From contig CAXTTV010000256.1 of assembly GCA_964247295.1 (NCBI GenBank), positions 1 to 5,912 on the forward strand: a stretch of DNA of 5,912 nt, written 5' to 3'. The notes below the pieces were generated by a model that was given only the letters and a program-made list of their open reading frames with translations, had not been told where the DNA came from and made no database searches. Shown one piece after another: positions 1 through 5,694 of the stretch (positions are counted from its first letter, which is position 1; each line of letters begins with the position of its first letter). The DNA is from CAXTTV01 sp964247295. Its GTDB lineage: Bacteria; Chloroflexota; Ktedonobacteria; Ktedonobacterales; Ktedonobacteraceae. The translations under genes and the position numbers were made by a program.

Positions 1-353
1 CAACTCCTCCGCTATTGAATGAGTCGCCCTGGCAAATTATTGCCAAAACTGGAACTGGACAGGTAGGGGGAGATAAGCAGGCCAATGGTTGGTTGCTTTC
101 GCAGGCTCCATACCAGGACCCGAAACTAACGATTGTAGCGATGCGTGAGAACGCGGGCGAGGGAGGATCAACGGCTGGCCCGATGGTCAAAGTGATGTAT
201 GATCGGATCTTTAGCGAGGTTATGAAGTTACAGCATCCATCGCCCCCGCCGGTCGGTGATTATACCACGGGCTTTTGCGCTCAGAAAGGTTTGAGCCCGG
301 GTGGCTGCGGGCTGGCGCGCGCGCCTGCCCTGGACGGTCTCTGGTATCTATAA
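1..353 (+). CDS. Penicillin-binding protein, C-terminal end of transpeptidase domain (5' partial)
   Basis: The gene runs in from the left edge; the open frame starts at base 3 and about 116 residues are visible. The segment AKTGTGQVGG, with the lysine codon at 45-47, is the KTG(T) motif. This is the third active-site motif of penicillin-binding protein transpeptidases, which cross-link peptidoglycan stem peptides outside the membrane. The following stretch (NGWLLSQAPY, then LTIVAMRENAGEGGSTAGPM and VMYDRIF) matches the usual end of class B enzymes of the FtsI/PBP2/PbpA kind: a strand with W and P, then a glycine-rich turn and a last helix. The SxxK and SxN motifs lie outside the window, so the subclass cannot be set. 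After the last helix there is an unusual tail of about 40 residues rich in Pro, Gly and Cys (two cysteines). It is either a lineage-specific extension or the product of a late frame change. The family call is firm; the exact gene is not. Confidence 0.85.
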   Translation, partial: TPPLLNESPWQIIAKTGTGQVGGDKQANGWLLSQAPYQDPKLTIVAMRENAGEGGSTAGPMVKVMYDRIFSEVMKLQHPSPPPVGDYTTGFCAQKGLSPGGCGLARAPALDGLWYL

Positions 354-376
354 AAGTGTATGGATCATACTTTTTT
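352..376 (+). terminator. Weak candidate rho-independent terminator after the penicillin-binding protein gene
   Basis: GTATG at 358-362 pairs with CATAC at 366-370 around a 3-nt loop, and six T residues follow at 371-376. The A residues at 352-355 can extend the stem by pairing with the T-run if one base bulges. The stem is short and AT-rich, so termination would be weak. It begins inside the stop codon of the upstream gene. Confidence 0.35.
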
Positions 377-492
377 CAATACTTTTATATGTAGGAACCC
401 TATTTTTTCAGAACCTGTTTCTGTATCATTGCATTGGAGTCTACAACTTTTTTGATCGCTATCGGTTTCATAGTAAAAAGGACTTATAGAAG

Positions 493-1353
493 ATGACGAG
501 CCAGACTCACTTTTGGCGCTCTCCACTTGACCCTCAGCGGGTGATGCGCGCGACCATTACTCATTGGCAGCGGCAGTGGGCGGTGGAGCGGGAGGAGCAG
601 CTCGCGGTTGAGGAGCCCTTTGAGATCCGCTTCCACGGACAGAATCAGGCCGTGATCATGCGTACGCCTGGTCATGATCGTGAGCTGGCTCTGGGTTTTC
701 TTTTCAGTGAGGGTCTGATTTCAGGATTGGAAGATGTGCGAGCAATGCATGAGGCCAGCGATCAGGATGGTTTGCCACTCGCGAATGTATTGGATGTTTT
801 TCTTCGCTCTTCAGAGGAATTGGACAGACATCGGGAAAGTTTACAGCGGCATTTTACCATTTCCTCCAGTTGTGGGCTTTGTGGTAAAAACAGCATCGAG
901 GAACTTTTCTATTCTCAGTTGCCATTAGAGCCGGATAATTTGCGCGTACCTGTCTCCCTCCTCTATCAATTGCCTCAACGGTTGCGCGAGGCTCAGGACG
1001 TTTTTCAATCTACCGGTGGTCTCCATGCCGCTGGCCTTTTTCGGCTGAATGGTGAACTTGTCCATCTGCGCGAAGATGTGGGCCGGCACAATGCCGTTGA
1101 TAAGCTGATCGGTCGAGGGCTATTGGATGGAGACTTTCCTTTTCGCGATCGCATATTGCAAGTAAGTGGGCGACTTTCCTACGAGATTCTCCAGAAAGCT
1201 CTGATCTGTCGAATACCCTGTATTGTAGCGATCTCGGCCCCCTCCAGCCTGGCGGTCGAATTAGCTGATCGCAGTGGCATTACTCTGGTGGGCTTTGTAC
1301 GGGGTGAGCGTTTAAATGTGTATACGCATCCCGAGCGGGTACAAGAAGCTTGA
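493..1353 (+). CDS. fdhD: Formate dehydrogenase accessory sulfurtransferase FdhD
   Basis: FdhD is a cytoplasmic protein that carries sulfur from a cysteine desulfurase (IscS in E. coli) to the bis-MGD molybdenum cofactor, which makes formate dehydrogenase active. The 286-residue length is close to E. coli FdhD (277). Visible family signatures are ELALGFLFSEGLI near residues 64-76, SSSCGLCGK at 124-132 with the two sulfur-carrying cysteines at 127 and 130, STGGLHAAGLF at 173-183, EDVGRHNAVDKL at 194-205, and a C-terminal block from QVSGR to VRGERLNVYTHP. The ATG at 493 is supported by AAGGA at 478-482, ten bases upstream. It lies 139 bases after the penicillin-binding protein gene; I see no convincing promoter in that AT-rich gap. 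No formate dehydrogenase subunit or molybdopterin gene is in the window, so its client enzyme must be encoded elsewhere. Related molybdoenzymes could also be clients. Confidence 0.96.
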   Translation: MTSQTHFWRSPLDPQRVMRATITHWQRQWAVEREEQLAVEEPFEIRFHGQNQAVIMRTPGHDRELALGFLFSEGLISGLEDVRAMHEASDQDGLPLANVLDVFLRSSEELDRHRESLQRHFTISSSCGLCGKNSIEELFYSQLPLEPDNLRVPVSLLYQLPQRLREAQDVFQSTGGLHAAGLFRLNGELVHLREDVGRHNAVDKLIGRGLLDGDFPFRDRILQVSGRLSYEILQKALICRIPCIVAISAPSSLAVELADRSGITLVGFVRGERLNVYTHPERVQEA

Positions 1354-1359
1354 GTTCGC

Positions 1360-1389
1360 TATACAAATATCTAGCGTCTGCGTTATAAT
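1360..1389 (+). promoter_or_regulatory. Promoter of mnmE, placed to give a leaderless transcript
   Basis: A perfect TATAAT lies at 1384-1389, and a weak -35-like TATACA (four of six matches to TTGACA) at 1360-1365, with an 18-nt spacer. Transcription would start about seven bases after the -10 box, at or next to the A of the mnmE start codon at 1396. No Shine-Dalgarno-like sequence lies between the box and the ATG. The site sits in the 42-bp gap after fdhD. Confidence 0.6.
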
Positions 1390-1395
1390 TTCAAT

Positions 1396-2796
1396 ATGCA
1401 ATACGATACAATCGCCGCGATCGCCACCCCTCCTGGTGTGGGTGGTATAGGCGTCATCCGTGTGAGCGGTCCCGATGCTTTTGCCGCTGTCCTACCTTTA
1501 TTAAAACGGCCAGGAGATAAAAGTAGCGCGCCCGCCTCTCATCAGCTCACCTATGGGCAGATAATCGATCCCGCGACCAGAGAACCGATAGACGAGGTGC
1601 TGGTTGCCTTTATGTATGCTCCCCGCTCGTATACCTGCGAAGATGTTGTAGAGATCCATGGGCATGGTGGTCCCTTCATTCTTCAGCGTATTTTGAAGGT
1701 AGTTTTAGCTCAGGGGGTGAGGATTGCCAATCCGGGTGAGTTTACCATGCGAGCCTTTTTGAATGGGCGTTTAGATCTAGCACAGGCCGAAGCGGTTATG
1801 GATCTTATCGGTTCAGAGACCGAGACCGGGCGGCGGCTGGCGATGCAGCAGTTTCGTGGGCTGGTCTCCAGCCAGGTACAGCAGGCACAAACCACAATTC
1901 TGGGGAGTATCGCCCGGATCGAAGCCAGCATCGACTTTCCTGAAGAAGATGTACCAACCCCAAACGAAGACGAGCTGGCCCCCATTATAGATCAGGCCGA
2001 GCAGCAGGTTGATCGTTTGCTAGCAGGAGCCGATCAGGGTAGGCTATACCGGCAGGGACTGAGAGTCGTCATTCTAGGACGGCCGAACGTTGGTAAATCC
2101 AGCCTGCTGAACGCTATGTTGCGTATGGAGCGGGCAATCGTCACACCGATTGCTGGTACCACGCGTGACACCGTAGAGGAGGCTGCGAATATTCAGGGGA
2201 TACCACTCCACCTGATCGATACCGCTGGAATAACCACCAGTGATGATCCAATTGAACAGATTGGCGTGGAGCGCAGCCGGGCGGCGGCGGCCAGTGCTGA
2301 TGTCTTACTCCTGGTCTTTGATGCCTCGGAGCCGATAACAGAACTTGATCGTCAGGTCATAGCCGAGCTGAAAGCCTTTAGAGATGCTCAGGATCAGCGA
2401 CCCCTTTTGCTTGTGCTAAACAAAGCCGATCAACCACCTCAATTAGAGAAATCAGAGCTAGTAGAGATCTGGCCGGGGACCTCAATTGTTTCCACCTCTA
2501 CACGTGAGCCGGAAGGGATCGGTCAATTGGAGCAAGGACTGGCCGATCTAGTCCTCAAGGGTCAGACACTTCAGAGTGAAAATGTACTGGTTACCAGTGT
2601 GCGTCACCAGGAGGCCCTACACAGATCTCTAGAACACTTGAGAGCAGCTAAAAGACCATTAGCACAGGGATTACCTCTAGACTTTGTTTCCATCGATCTC
2701 CGGGCCGCCTACGAGGCTCTTGGGGAGATCACCGGAGAAACCGCTAGCGAGGATCTTCTAGATCGGATCTTCCAAGAGTTTTGTATAGGTAAATAG
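1396..2796 (+). CDS. mnmE: tRNA uridine-5-carboxymethylaminomethyl modification GTPase MnmE
   Basis: MnmE works with MnmG to install the aminomethyl or carboxymethylaminomethyl group on wobble uridine 34 of certain tRNAs, using GTP and a folate-bound one-carbon unit. The protein has 466 residues (E. coli 454). The N-terminal folate-binding domain begins with the typical DTIAAIATPPGVGGIGVIRVSG-like start (residues 4-25). The helical domain carries EASIDFPEEDVP at 176-187. The inserted G domain shows G1 GRPNVGKSS (228-236), the TTRDT switch (255-259), G3 DTAG (275-278), Glu287 aligned with the catalytic Glu282 of E. coli, and G4 NKAD (342-345). The protein ends with the diagnostic CIGK. The arginine that usually follows the G3 region (GIR) is Thr280 here. 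The start is fixed by the family N-terminus, although there is no ribosome binding site; the promoter position suggests leaderless translation. In many genomes mnmG follows mnmE, but not here. Confidence 0.98.
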   Translation: MQYDTIAAIATPPGVGGIGVIRVSGPDAFAAVLPLLKRPGDKSSAPASHQLTYGQIIDPATREPIDEVLVAFMYAPRSYTCEDVVEIHGHGGPFILQRILKVVLAQGVRIANPGEFTMRAFLNGRLDLAQAEAVMDLIGSETETGRRLAMQQFRGLVSSQVQQAQTTILGSIARIEASIDFPEEDVPTPNEDELAPIIDQAEQQVDRLLAGADQGRLYRQGLRVVILGRPNVGKSSLLNAMLRMERAIVTPIAGTTRDTVEEAANIQGIPLHLIDTAGITTSDDPIEQIGVERSRAAAASADVLLLVFDASEPITELDRQVIAELKAFRDAQDQRPLLLVLNKADQPPQLEKSELVEIWPGTSIVSTSTREPEGIGQLEQGLADLVLKGQTLQSENVLVTSVRHQEALHRSLEHLRAAKRPLAQGLPLDFVSIDLRAAYEALGEITGETASEDLLDRIFQEFCIGK

Positions 2797-2808
2797 AGCC
2801 CAATAGAC

Positions 2809-2848
2809 AGGTATAGCGGAGATTCTATAGCCTCCCCTACTTTTTTTT
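2809..2848 (+). terminator. Probable rho-independent terminator of mnmE
   Basis: AGGTATAG at 2809-2816 can pair with CTATA(G)CCT at 2825-2833 with one bulged G. A competing stem GGAG (2818-2821) with CTCC (2833-2836) is also possible. Eight T residues follow at 2841-2848. The T-run lies a few bases beyond the stem, so the structure is not ideal, but it sits 13 bases after the stop codon where a terminator is expected. Confidence 0.5.
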
Positions 2849-2853
2849 AGCTT

Positions 2854-2896
2854 ATTATGATCACCAGGACTTTTTAACGAAAATATTGATCATAAT
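2854..2896 (+). repeat. 10-bp perfect inverted repeat upstream of the first paralog
   Basis: The arms are ATTATGATCA (2854-2863) and TGATCATAAT (2887-2896), separated by 23 bases. Each arm contains the palindrome TGATCA. The arms lie just upstream of the proposed promoter, and their centres are about 33 bases apart, roughly three helical turns. That would suit a regulator binding both arms on one DNA face; this is inference. It could also form a hairpin in read-through RNA. Confidence 0.55.
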
Positions 2897-2902
2897 CTAT
2901 TC

Positions 2903-2932
2903 TTAACCTAAGCCATGTATATATCTTATAGA
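2903..2932 (+). promoter_or_regulatory. Tentative promoter of the first paralog
   Basis: A -10-like TATAGA lies at 2927-2932 and a weak -35-like TTAACC at 2903-2908, with an 18-nt spacer. A TATAGA is found at a similar distance before the second paralog (4222-4227). The -35 match is poor, so an activator or another sigma factor may be involved. Confidence 0.3.
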
Positions 2933-2974
2933 GAGAATGAATATTTTCTCTTCCTGGCTACTTTATAGAGAGAA
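2926..2974 (+). repeat. 12-bp direct repeat in the leader of the first paralog
   Basis: TTATAGAGAGAA occurs at 2926-2937 and again at 2963-2974, 37 bases apart. The second copy runs into the ribosome binding site AAAGG (2973-2977). The first copy is followed by an in-frame ATG (2937) that would add 16 residues to the protein but lacks a good binding site. The repeat may be a small local duplication. Confidence 0.5.
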
Positions 2975-2984
2975 AGGTCGTTGT

Positions 2985-4157
2985 ATGCGTCAGTTTACTA
3001 CCAGATCAATCATCATTATTGTGTTGGTCCTGATCATCTGTGGAGGCTTAACGACCGCCTCAGTAAGGCAGATGGTTCAGGTAGCCAGTGCCTCGTCTTT
3101 AACACGTCTAACTTCTTCGCCAGGGCCCGCCACTTCTCCAACCGTATCTGGGATTTCGGCGACCCCAACATTCGCCTTGCATAACGGACCAGTTCGAGGG
3201 ATCAGCTCTGGAGATTTGGATGGTACAGACGGTATTTACTGGTCGCGGATCTCAGATCCTTCTTGTGGCTGGGGAAATCTGACAGGGGAGCGTCTAAAGC
3301 AGGCTGTATTGAAACAGCATCAGAATGGTCTTCGTGTGCTGTTGCTGACATGTCAGGGGAAAGGAACCATTAACAGACAAAGACTGCAAGATATCGGTCA
3401 GGCGAGAGCCGATGCTGTCCAATGTGGAAACGAACAGATCAAGTATGGTCCTGGTCCCGAGGATTTCGCCAGGTTTTACAACGCTTGTGAAGAAGCCACT
3501 CATACTGTTCAGCCAACCATTCCGGTATTGGTAGGGGCACTTGATCCTCATGTAGGTGGAGTTGATTATGATCCCTTAGTTGAGCAAGTCAATTATTATA
3601 ATCATGTCGAAACCACTATGAACACCCAGATCCATCCTGGTGGGCACTGGCACTGGCGTTCACAGATTCTCGGCCTGATTGATAGCTGGCATAATGGATA
3701 TCCTAATTCCTCCGTGAACAGCTTACAAAATCTTTTTGACTTCTGGTCGCAGCAGTTTGGTGTGGATAGTAAGGATCTGGGCAAGCATCTCTGGGTAGTA
3801 GAGGGGACAGGGTGTTTCAAAGGCTGTGGTCTGGACGTAGAGAACCCTCGCGAGATCGCAATCTCTCATTTACTCACGCTCATCACTGATGTACAGACCT
3901 CCGTACGGGGTCAGGTTCCCTTTTTCTATTTTAGCAACCGAGATTTTTTTACCGATGGTGTTTTATGGCCGATAGGGGTTCGTGACATCAATGGACATGT
4001 AAAGCCGTTAAGACAAGATCTACCCATGGGAGAGCGTACATTAAAGCTGAATTGTAATGGAAAGCAGATTGTAGTCCAGGATCAGGTTAGCTTTTTAACC
4101 AGCATGTATGACAACTGTACTTTACCTGACAACTACCTGGATACTCTCACAAATTGA
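2985..4157 (+). CDS. Secreted or membrane-anchored protein of unrecognised family, possibly TIM-barrel glycosidase-like (paralog A)
   Basis: I do not recognise this 390-residue protein by name. A basic start (MRQFTTR) and one hydrophobic stretch at residues 9-23 point to export by a signal peptide or an N-terminal anchor. A Ser/Thr/Pro-rich linker (about 34-62) leads to a domain of some 325 residues. Within it, GNE at 148-150 follows a predicted strand (RADAVQC), and VVEGTG at 271-276 follows another (GKHLW). Asn-Glu early and a lone Glu late resemble the acid/base and nucleophile positions of clan GH-A glycosidases; E150 and E273 are the candidates. HWHWRSQILGLIDSWHNG (221-238) is rich in aromatic residues and histidine. 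Eight cysteines (94, 123, 147, 168, 277, 281, 357, 378) are shared with the next gene. The start at 2985 is preferred over the in-frame ATG at 2937 because AAAGG lies seven bases upstream and the paralog also begins MRQ. Family function remains unknown. Confidence 0.85.
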   Translation: MRQFTTRSIIIIVLVLIICGGLTTASVRQMVQVASASSLTRLTSSPGPATSPTVSGISATPTFALHNGPVRGISSGDLDGTDGIYWSRISDPSCGWGNLTGERLKQAVLKQHQNGLRVLLLTCQGKGTINRQRLQDIGQARADAVQCGNEQIKYGPGPEDFARFYNACEEATHTVQPTIPVLVGALDPHVGGVDYDPLVEQVNYYNHVETTMNTQIHPGGHWHWRSQILGLIDSWHNGYPNSSVNSLQNLFDFWSQQFGVDSKDLGKHLWVVEGTGCFKGCGLDVENPREIAISHLLTLITDVQTSVRGQVPFFYFSNRDFFTDGVLWPIGVRDINGHVKPLRQDLPMGERTLKLNCNGKQIVVQDQVSFLTSMYDNCTLPDNYLDTLTN

Positions 4158-4173
4158 TCATATTCTATCTAAG
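4154..4173 (+). repeat. Diverged copy of the paralog A upstream block, overlapping the paralog A stop codon
   Basis: Bases 4154-4168 match 2886-2900 at 14 of 15 positions (TTGATCATAATCTAT in the first copy), and CTAAG follows in both (2908-2912 and 4169-4173) after a 7-base gap in the second. The block thus begins both paralog units, about 100 bases before gene A and 130 before gene B, and marks the likely left edge of the duplicated segment. Only the right arm of the inverted repeat is kept here. No terminator is evident in the gap between the two genes. Confidence 0.55.
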
Positions 4174-4199
4174 TAGTTACCTGATTGTCTAGATCTGCC

Positions 4200-4227
4200 T
4201 TGTTTTTGTCGTCCTTCAATATATAGA
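4200..4227 (+). promoter_or_regulatory. Tentative promoter of the second paralog
   Basis: TTGTTT at 4200-4205 and TATAGA at 4222-4227 are separated by 16 bases. The same -10-like hexamer occurs at a similar distance before paralog A. It ends 57 bases before the start codon. Support is weak, and read-through from paralog A is an alternative because no terminator is seen between them. Confidence 0.3.
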
Positions 4228-4284
4228 GTTATCCTTGTGTGACTTCTCTTTATGCCCAAGAATAAATAGAGAAAGGCCGTATTC

Positions 4285-5448
4285 TTGAGACAGATCAATA
4301 GAAGATCATTTATCATTATCTTTATGGTGGTACTGATTTGTGGAGGATTAACCACCGGCTCAACATTAAAACTCACTCGACAAGACAGAGGAAACATGGC
4401 TGTATATACGGTTAATCCCGCGAAAGTGCATTCACGAGCAGCGCCAGTCATACCAGCTTTTACCCTACACGAGGGGCCGATTTTAGGAATTAGTACAGGA
4501 GATGTAGATAGTGCCGATGGTATCTACTGGTCCCGTATTTCAGATCCATCCTGCGGTTGGGGAGATCTCACAGGAGAGCAGTTAAAGCAGGAGGTTTTCA
4601 AAAAACACCAGGCCCACATGCATGTTTTATTATTGACCTGCCAGGACGATCACGGCGTGCTTAATCAGCAGCGAATAGAGGACGCCGCGAGAGCGGATGC
4701 GGATGCGGTACAGTGTGGAAATGAGCAGGTGAAGTTTGGGCCAGGTCCAGAGCAGTTTGCTATATTCTATGACGATTGTGAGCTGACCGTCCATGCGATA
4801 AAGCCAGATATTCCAGTTCTTATGGGAGCTCTAGACCCCAAGATTGGAGGCGAAGATTTTGGTGGGTCATCAGCTCAGGCAAAATACTTTAACGCGATGG
4901 AAATATATATGAATACCACGCTCCATTATAATGGGGCATGGCACTGGCGCAATCAGATCATCGGTCTAATCGATAGTTGGCACAATGGTTTTCCTGATCC
5001 AAGTACCAATAGCTTAAAGGGACTGTTTGATTATTGGGCAAAGGCCTTTCAAGTACCAACGAATGAACTGGGCAAGCATGTATGGGTTGTAGAGGGAACC
5101 GGCTGTTTTACTGTCTGTGGTTTAAATGAAGACAGCCCGGCAGATATTGCCACATCACACATATATACCTTGATCTCTGATGTTCAAACCTCCCTTCATT
5201 ATAATGTCCCATTTTTCTACTTTAGCAACCGAGACTTTTTTTCCGTTGGTCATTTATGGCCGATTGGAGTACGTGATATCGATGGGAACCCAAAACCGTT
5301 AAGACAAGATCTCGCATTGGATGATCGCGCCCTGAATCTATCCTGTGGGAGTATAACTGTCACTGTGCGTGACCAAGTTCATTTGCTCGCCAGAATGTAT
5401 CAAGGGTGTACAGTGCCAGATAACTATATGGACATCCTGGCCAGCTAA
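4285..5448 (+). CDS. Secreted or membrane-anchored protein of unrecognised family, possibly TIM-barrel glycosidase-like (paralog B)
   Basis: This 387-residue protein is a close relative of the preceding gene product: across the late domain (residues 265-343) I count about 56 of 79 identical positions by eye. It repeats the layout: basic start (MRQINRR), hydrophobic segment at 9-21, linker, then the conserved domain with GNE at 145-147, VVEGTG at 268-273, FFYFSNRDFF at 310-319 and eight cysteines (90, 119, 144, 165, 274, 278, 354, 375) aligned with those of paralog A. The linker differs and is less Ser/Thr/Pro-rich. The start is TTG at 4285: AAAGG lies eight bases upstream at 4272-4276, and the first residues MRQ match paralog A. 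The next ATG at 4324 would cut the export signal. The conserved cysteine in the hydrophobic segment (residue 19) lacks a small residue before it, so a lipoprotein is unlikely. Function is unknown; glycan hydrolysis or binding outside the cell is inference. Confidence 0.85.
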   Translation: MRQINRRSFIIIFMVVLICGGLTTGSTLKLTRQDRGNMAVYTVNPAKVHSRAAPVIPAFTLHEGPILGISTGDVDSADGIYWSRISDPSCGWGDLTGEQLKQEVFKKHQAHMHVLLLTCQDDHGVLNQQRIEDAARADADAVQCGNEQVKFGPGPEQFAIFYDDCELTVHAIKPDIPVLMGALDPKIGGEDFGGSSAQAKYFNAMEIYMNTTLHYNGAWHWRNQIIGLIDSWHNGFPDPSTNSLKGLFDYWAKAFQVPTNELGKHVWVVEGTGCFTVCGLNEDSPADIATSHIYTLISDVQTSLHYNVPFFYFSNRDFFSVGHLWPIGVRDIDGNPKPLRQDLALDDRALNLSCGSITVTVRDQVHLLARMYQGCTVPDNYMDILAS

Positions 5449-5461
5449 CAATGGAGAACGC

Positions 5462-5501
5462 CATTTTACCAGCTTACCAAAGAAATGTAGCTGGTAAAAT
5501 G
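5462..5501 (+). terminator. Strong hairpin after paralog B, probable terminator
   Basis: CATTTTACCAGCT (5462-5474) and AGCTGGTAAAATG (5489-5501) form a perfect 13-bp stem with a 14-nt loop, 13 bases after the stop codon. The downstream sequence is T-rich (TATTTTCGTCGCTTTT) but has no unbroken T-run. It may therefore act as a terminator of moderate strength or as an RNA-stabilising 3' end. A small competing hairpin AATGG/CCATT (5450-5454 with 5461-5465) overlaps its left arm. Confidence 0.6.
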
Positions 5502-5540
5502 ACTATTTTCGTCGCTTTTGCCAGTTACCCCCAAAAAGCC

Positions 5541-5569
5541 TTGACAAAGCCCAAATCATATGGCATACT
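5541..5569 (+). promoter_or_regulatory. Upstream rrn promoter (P1)
   Basis: A perfect -35 TTGACA lies at 5541-5546. After a 17-nt spacer comes CATACT (5564-5569, four of six matches to TATAAT), preceded by TGG as an extended -10. The RNA would start near 5576. It runs through a weak stem formed by TTCAGA (5579-5584) and TCTGAA (5617-5622), and then into the second promoter. Confidence 0.6.
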
Positions 5570-5650
5570 TAGCGAGTCTTCAGAAACACCACCGCTTCGC
5601 AGCAATGTGATGCTCCTCTGAAAATCATTTCTCTAAACACAAGATCTGAG

Positions 5651-5682
5651 CTTTGTTCGCCCTTTTTTGGGGGGGTGCAAAG
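5651..5682 (+). other. Hairpin with G7 run between the two rrn promoters
   Basis: CTTTG (5651-5655) can pair with CAAAG (5678-5682), and CCC (5660-5662) with part of an unbroken run of seven G residues (5669-5675), leaving a T-rich loop. The role is unknown. It may be a pause site or attenuator for RNA from the upstream promoter. Confidence 0.35.
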
Positions 5683-5694
5683 TCAGGTTGAAGG

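Noticed and set aside
301..489. A 62-codon + strand frame with a hydrophobic stretch, ending 3 bases before fdhD
   Set aside because: Its first part overlaps the end of the penicillin-binding protein frame. The hydrophobic part arises from a T-rich spacer, which reads as Phe/Leu/Ile in any frame, and no family signature is present.
1710..1985. Antisense open frame inside mnmE
   Set aside because: It lies opposite a highly conserved coding region, and its Ser/Arg-rich composition is typical of a mirror frame.
3009..3060. Lipoprotein signal (cysteine in the hydrophobic segment of both paralogs)
   Set aside because: The residues before the cysteine are Ile-Ile or Leu-Ile; a lipobox needs a small residue directly before it.
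3294..3820. Antisense open frames inside paralog A
   Set aside because: Both lie opposite a frame confirmed by its paralog, with no recognisable domain.
4158..4451. Antisense frame across the gap between the paralogs
   Set aside because: About half lies opposite the start and signal segment of paralog B. The rest is AT-rich gap DNA, and nothing resembles a known protein.
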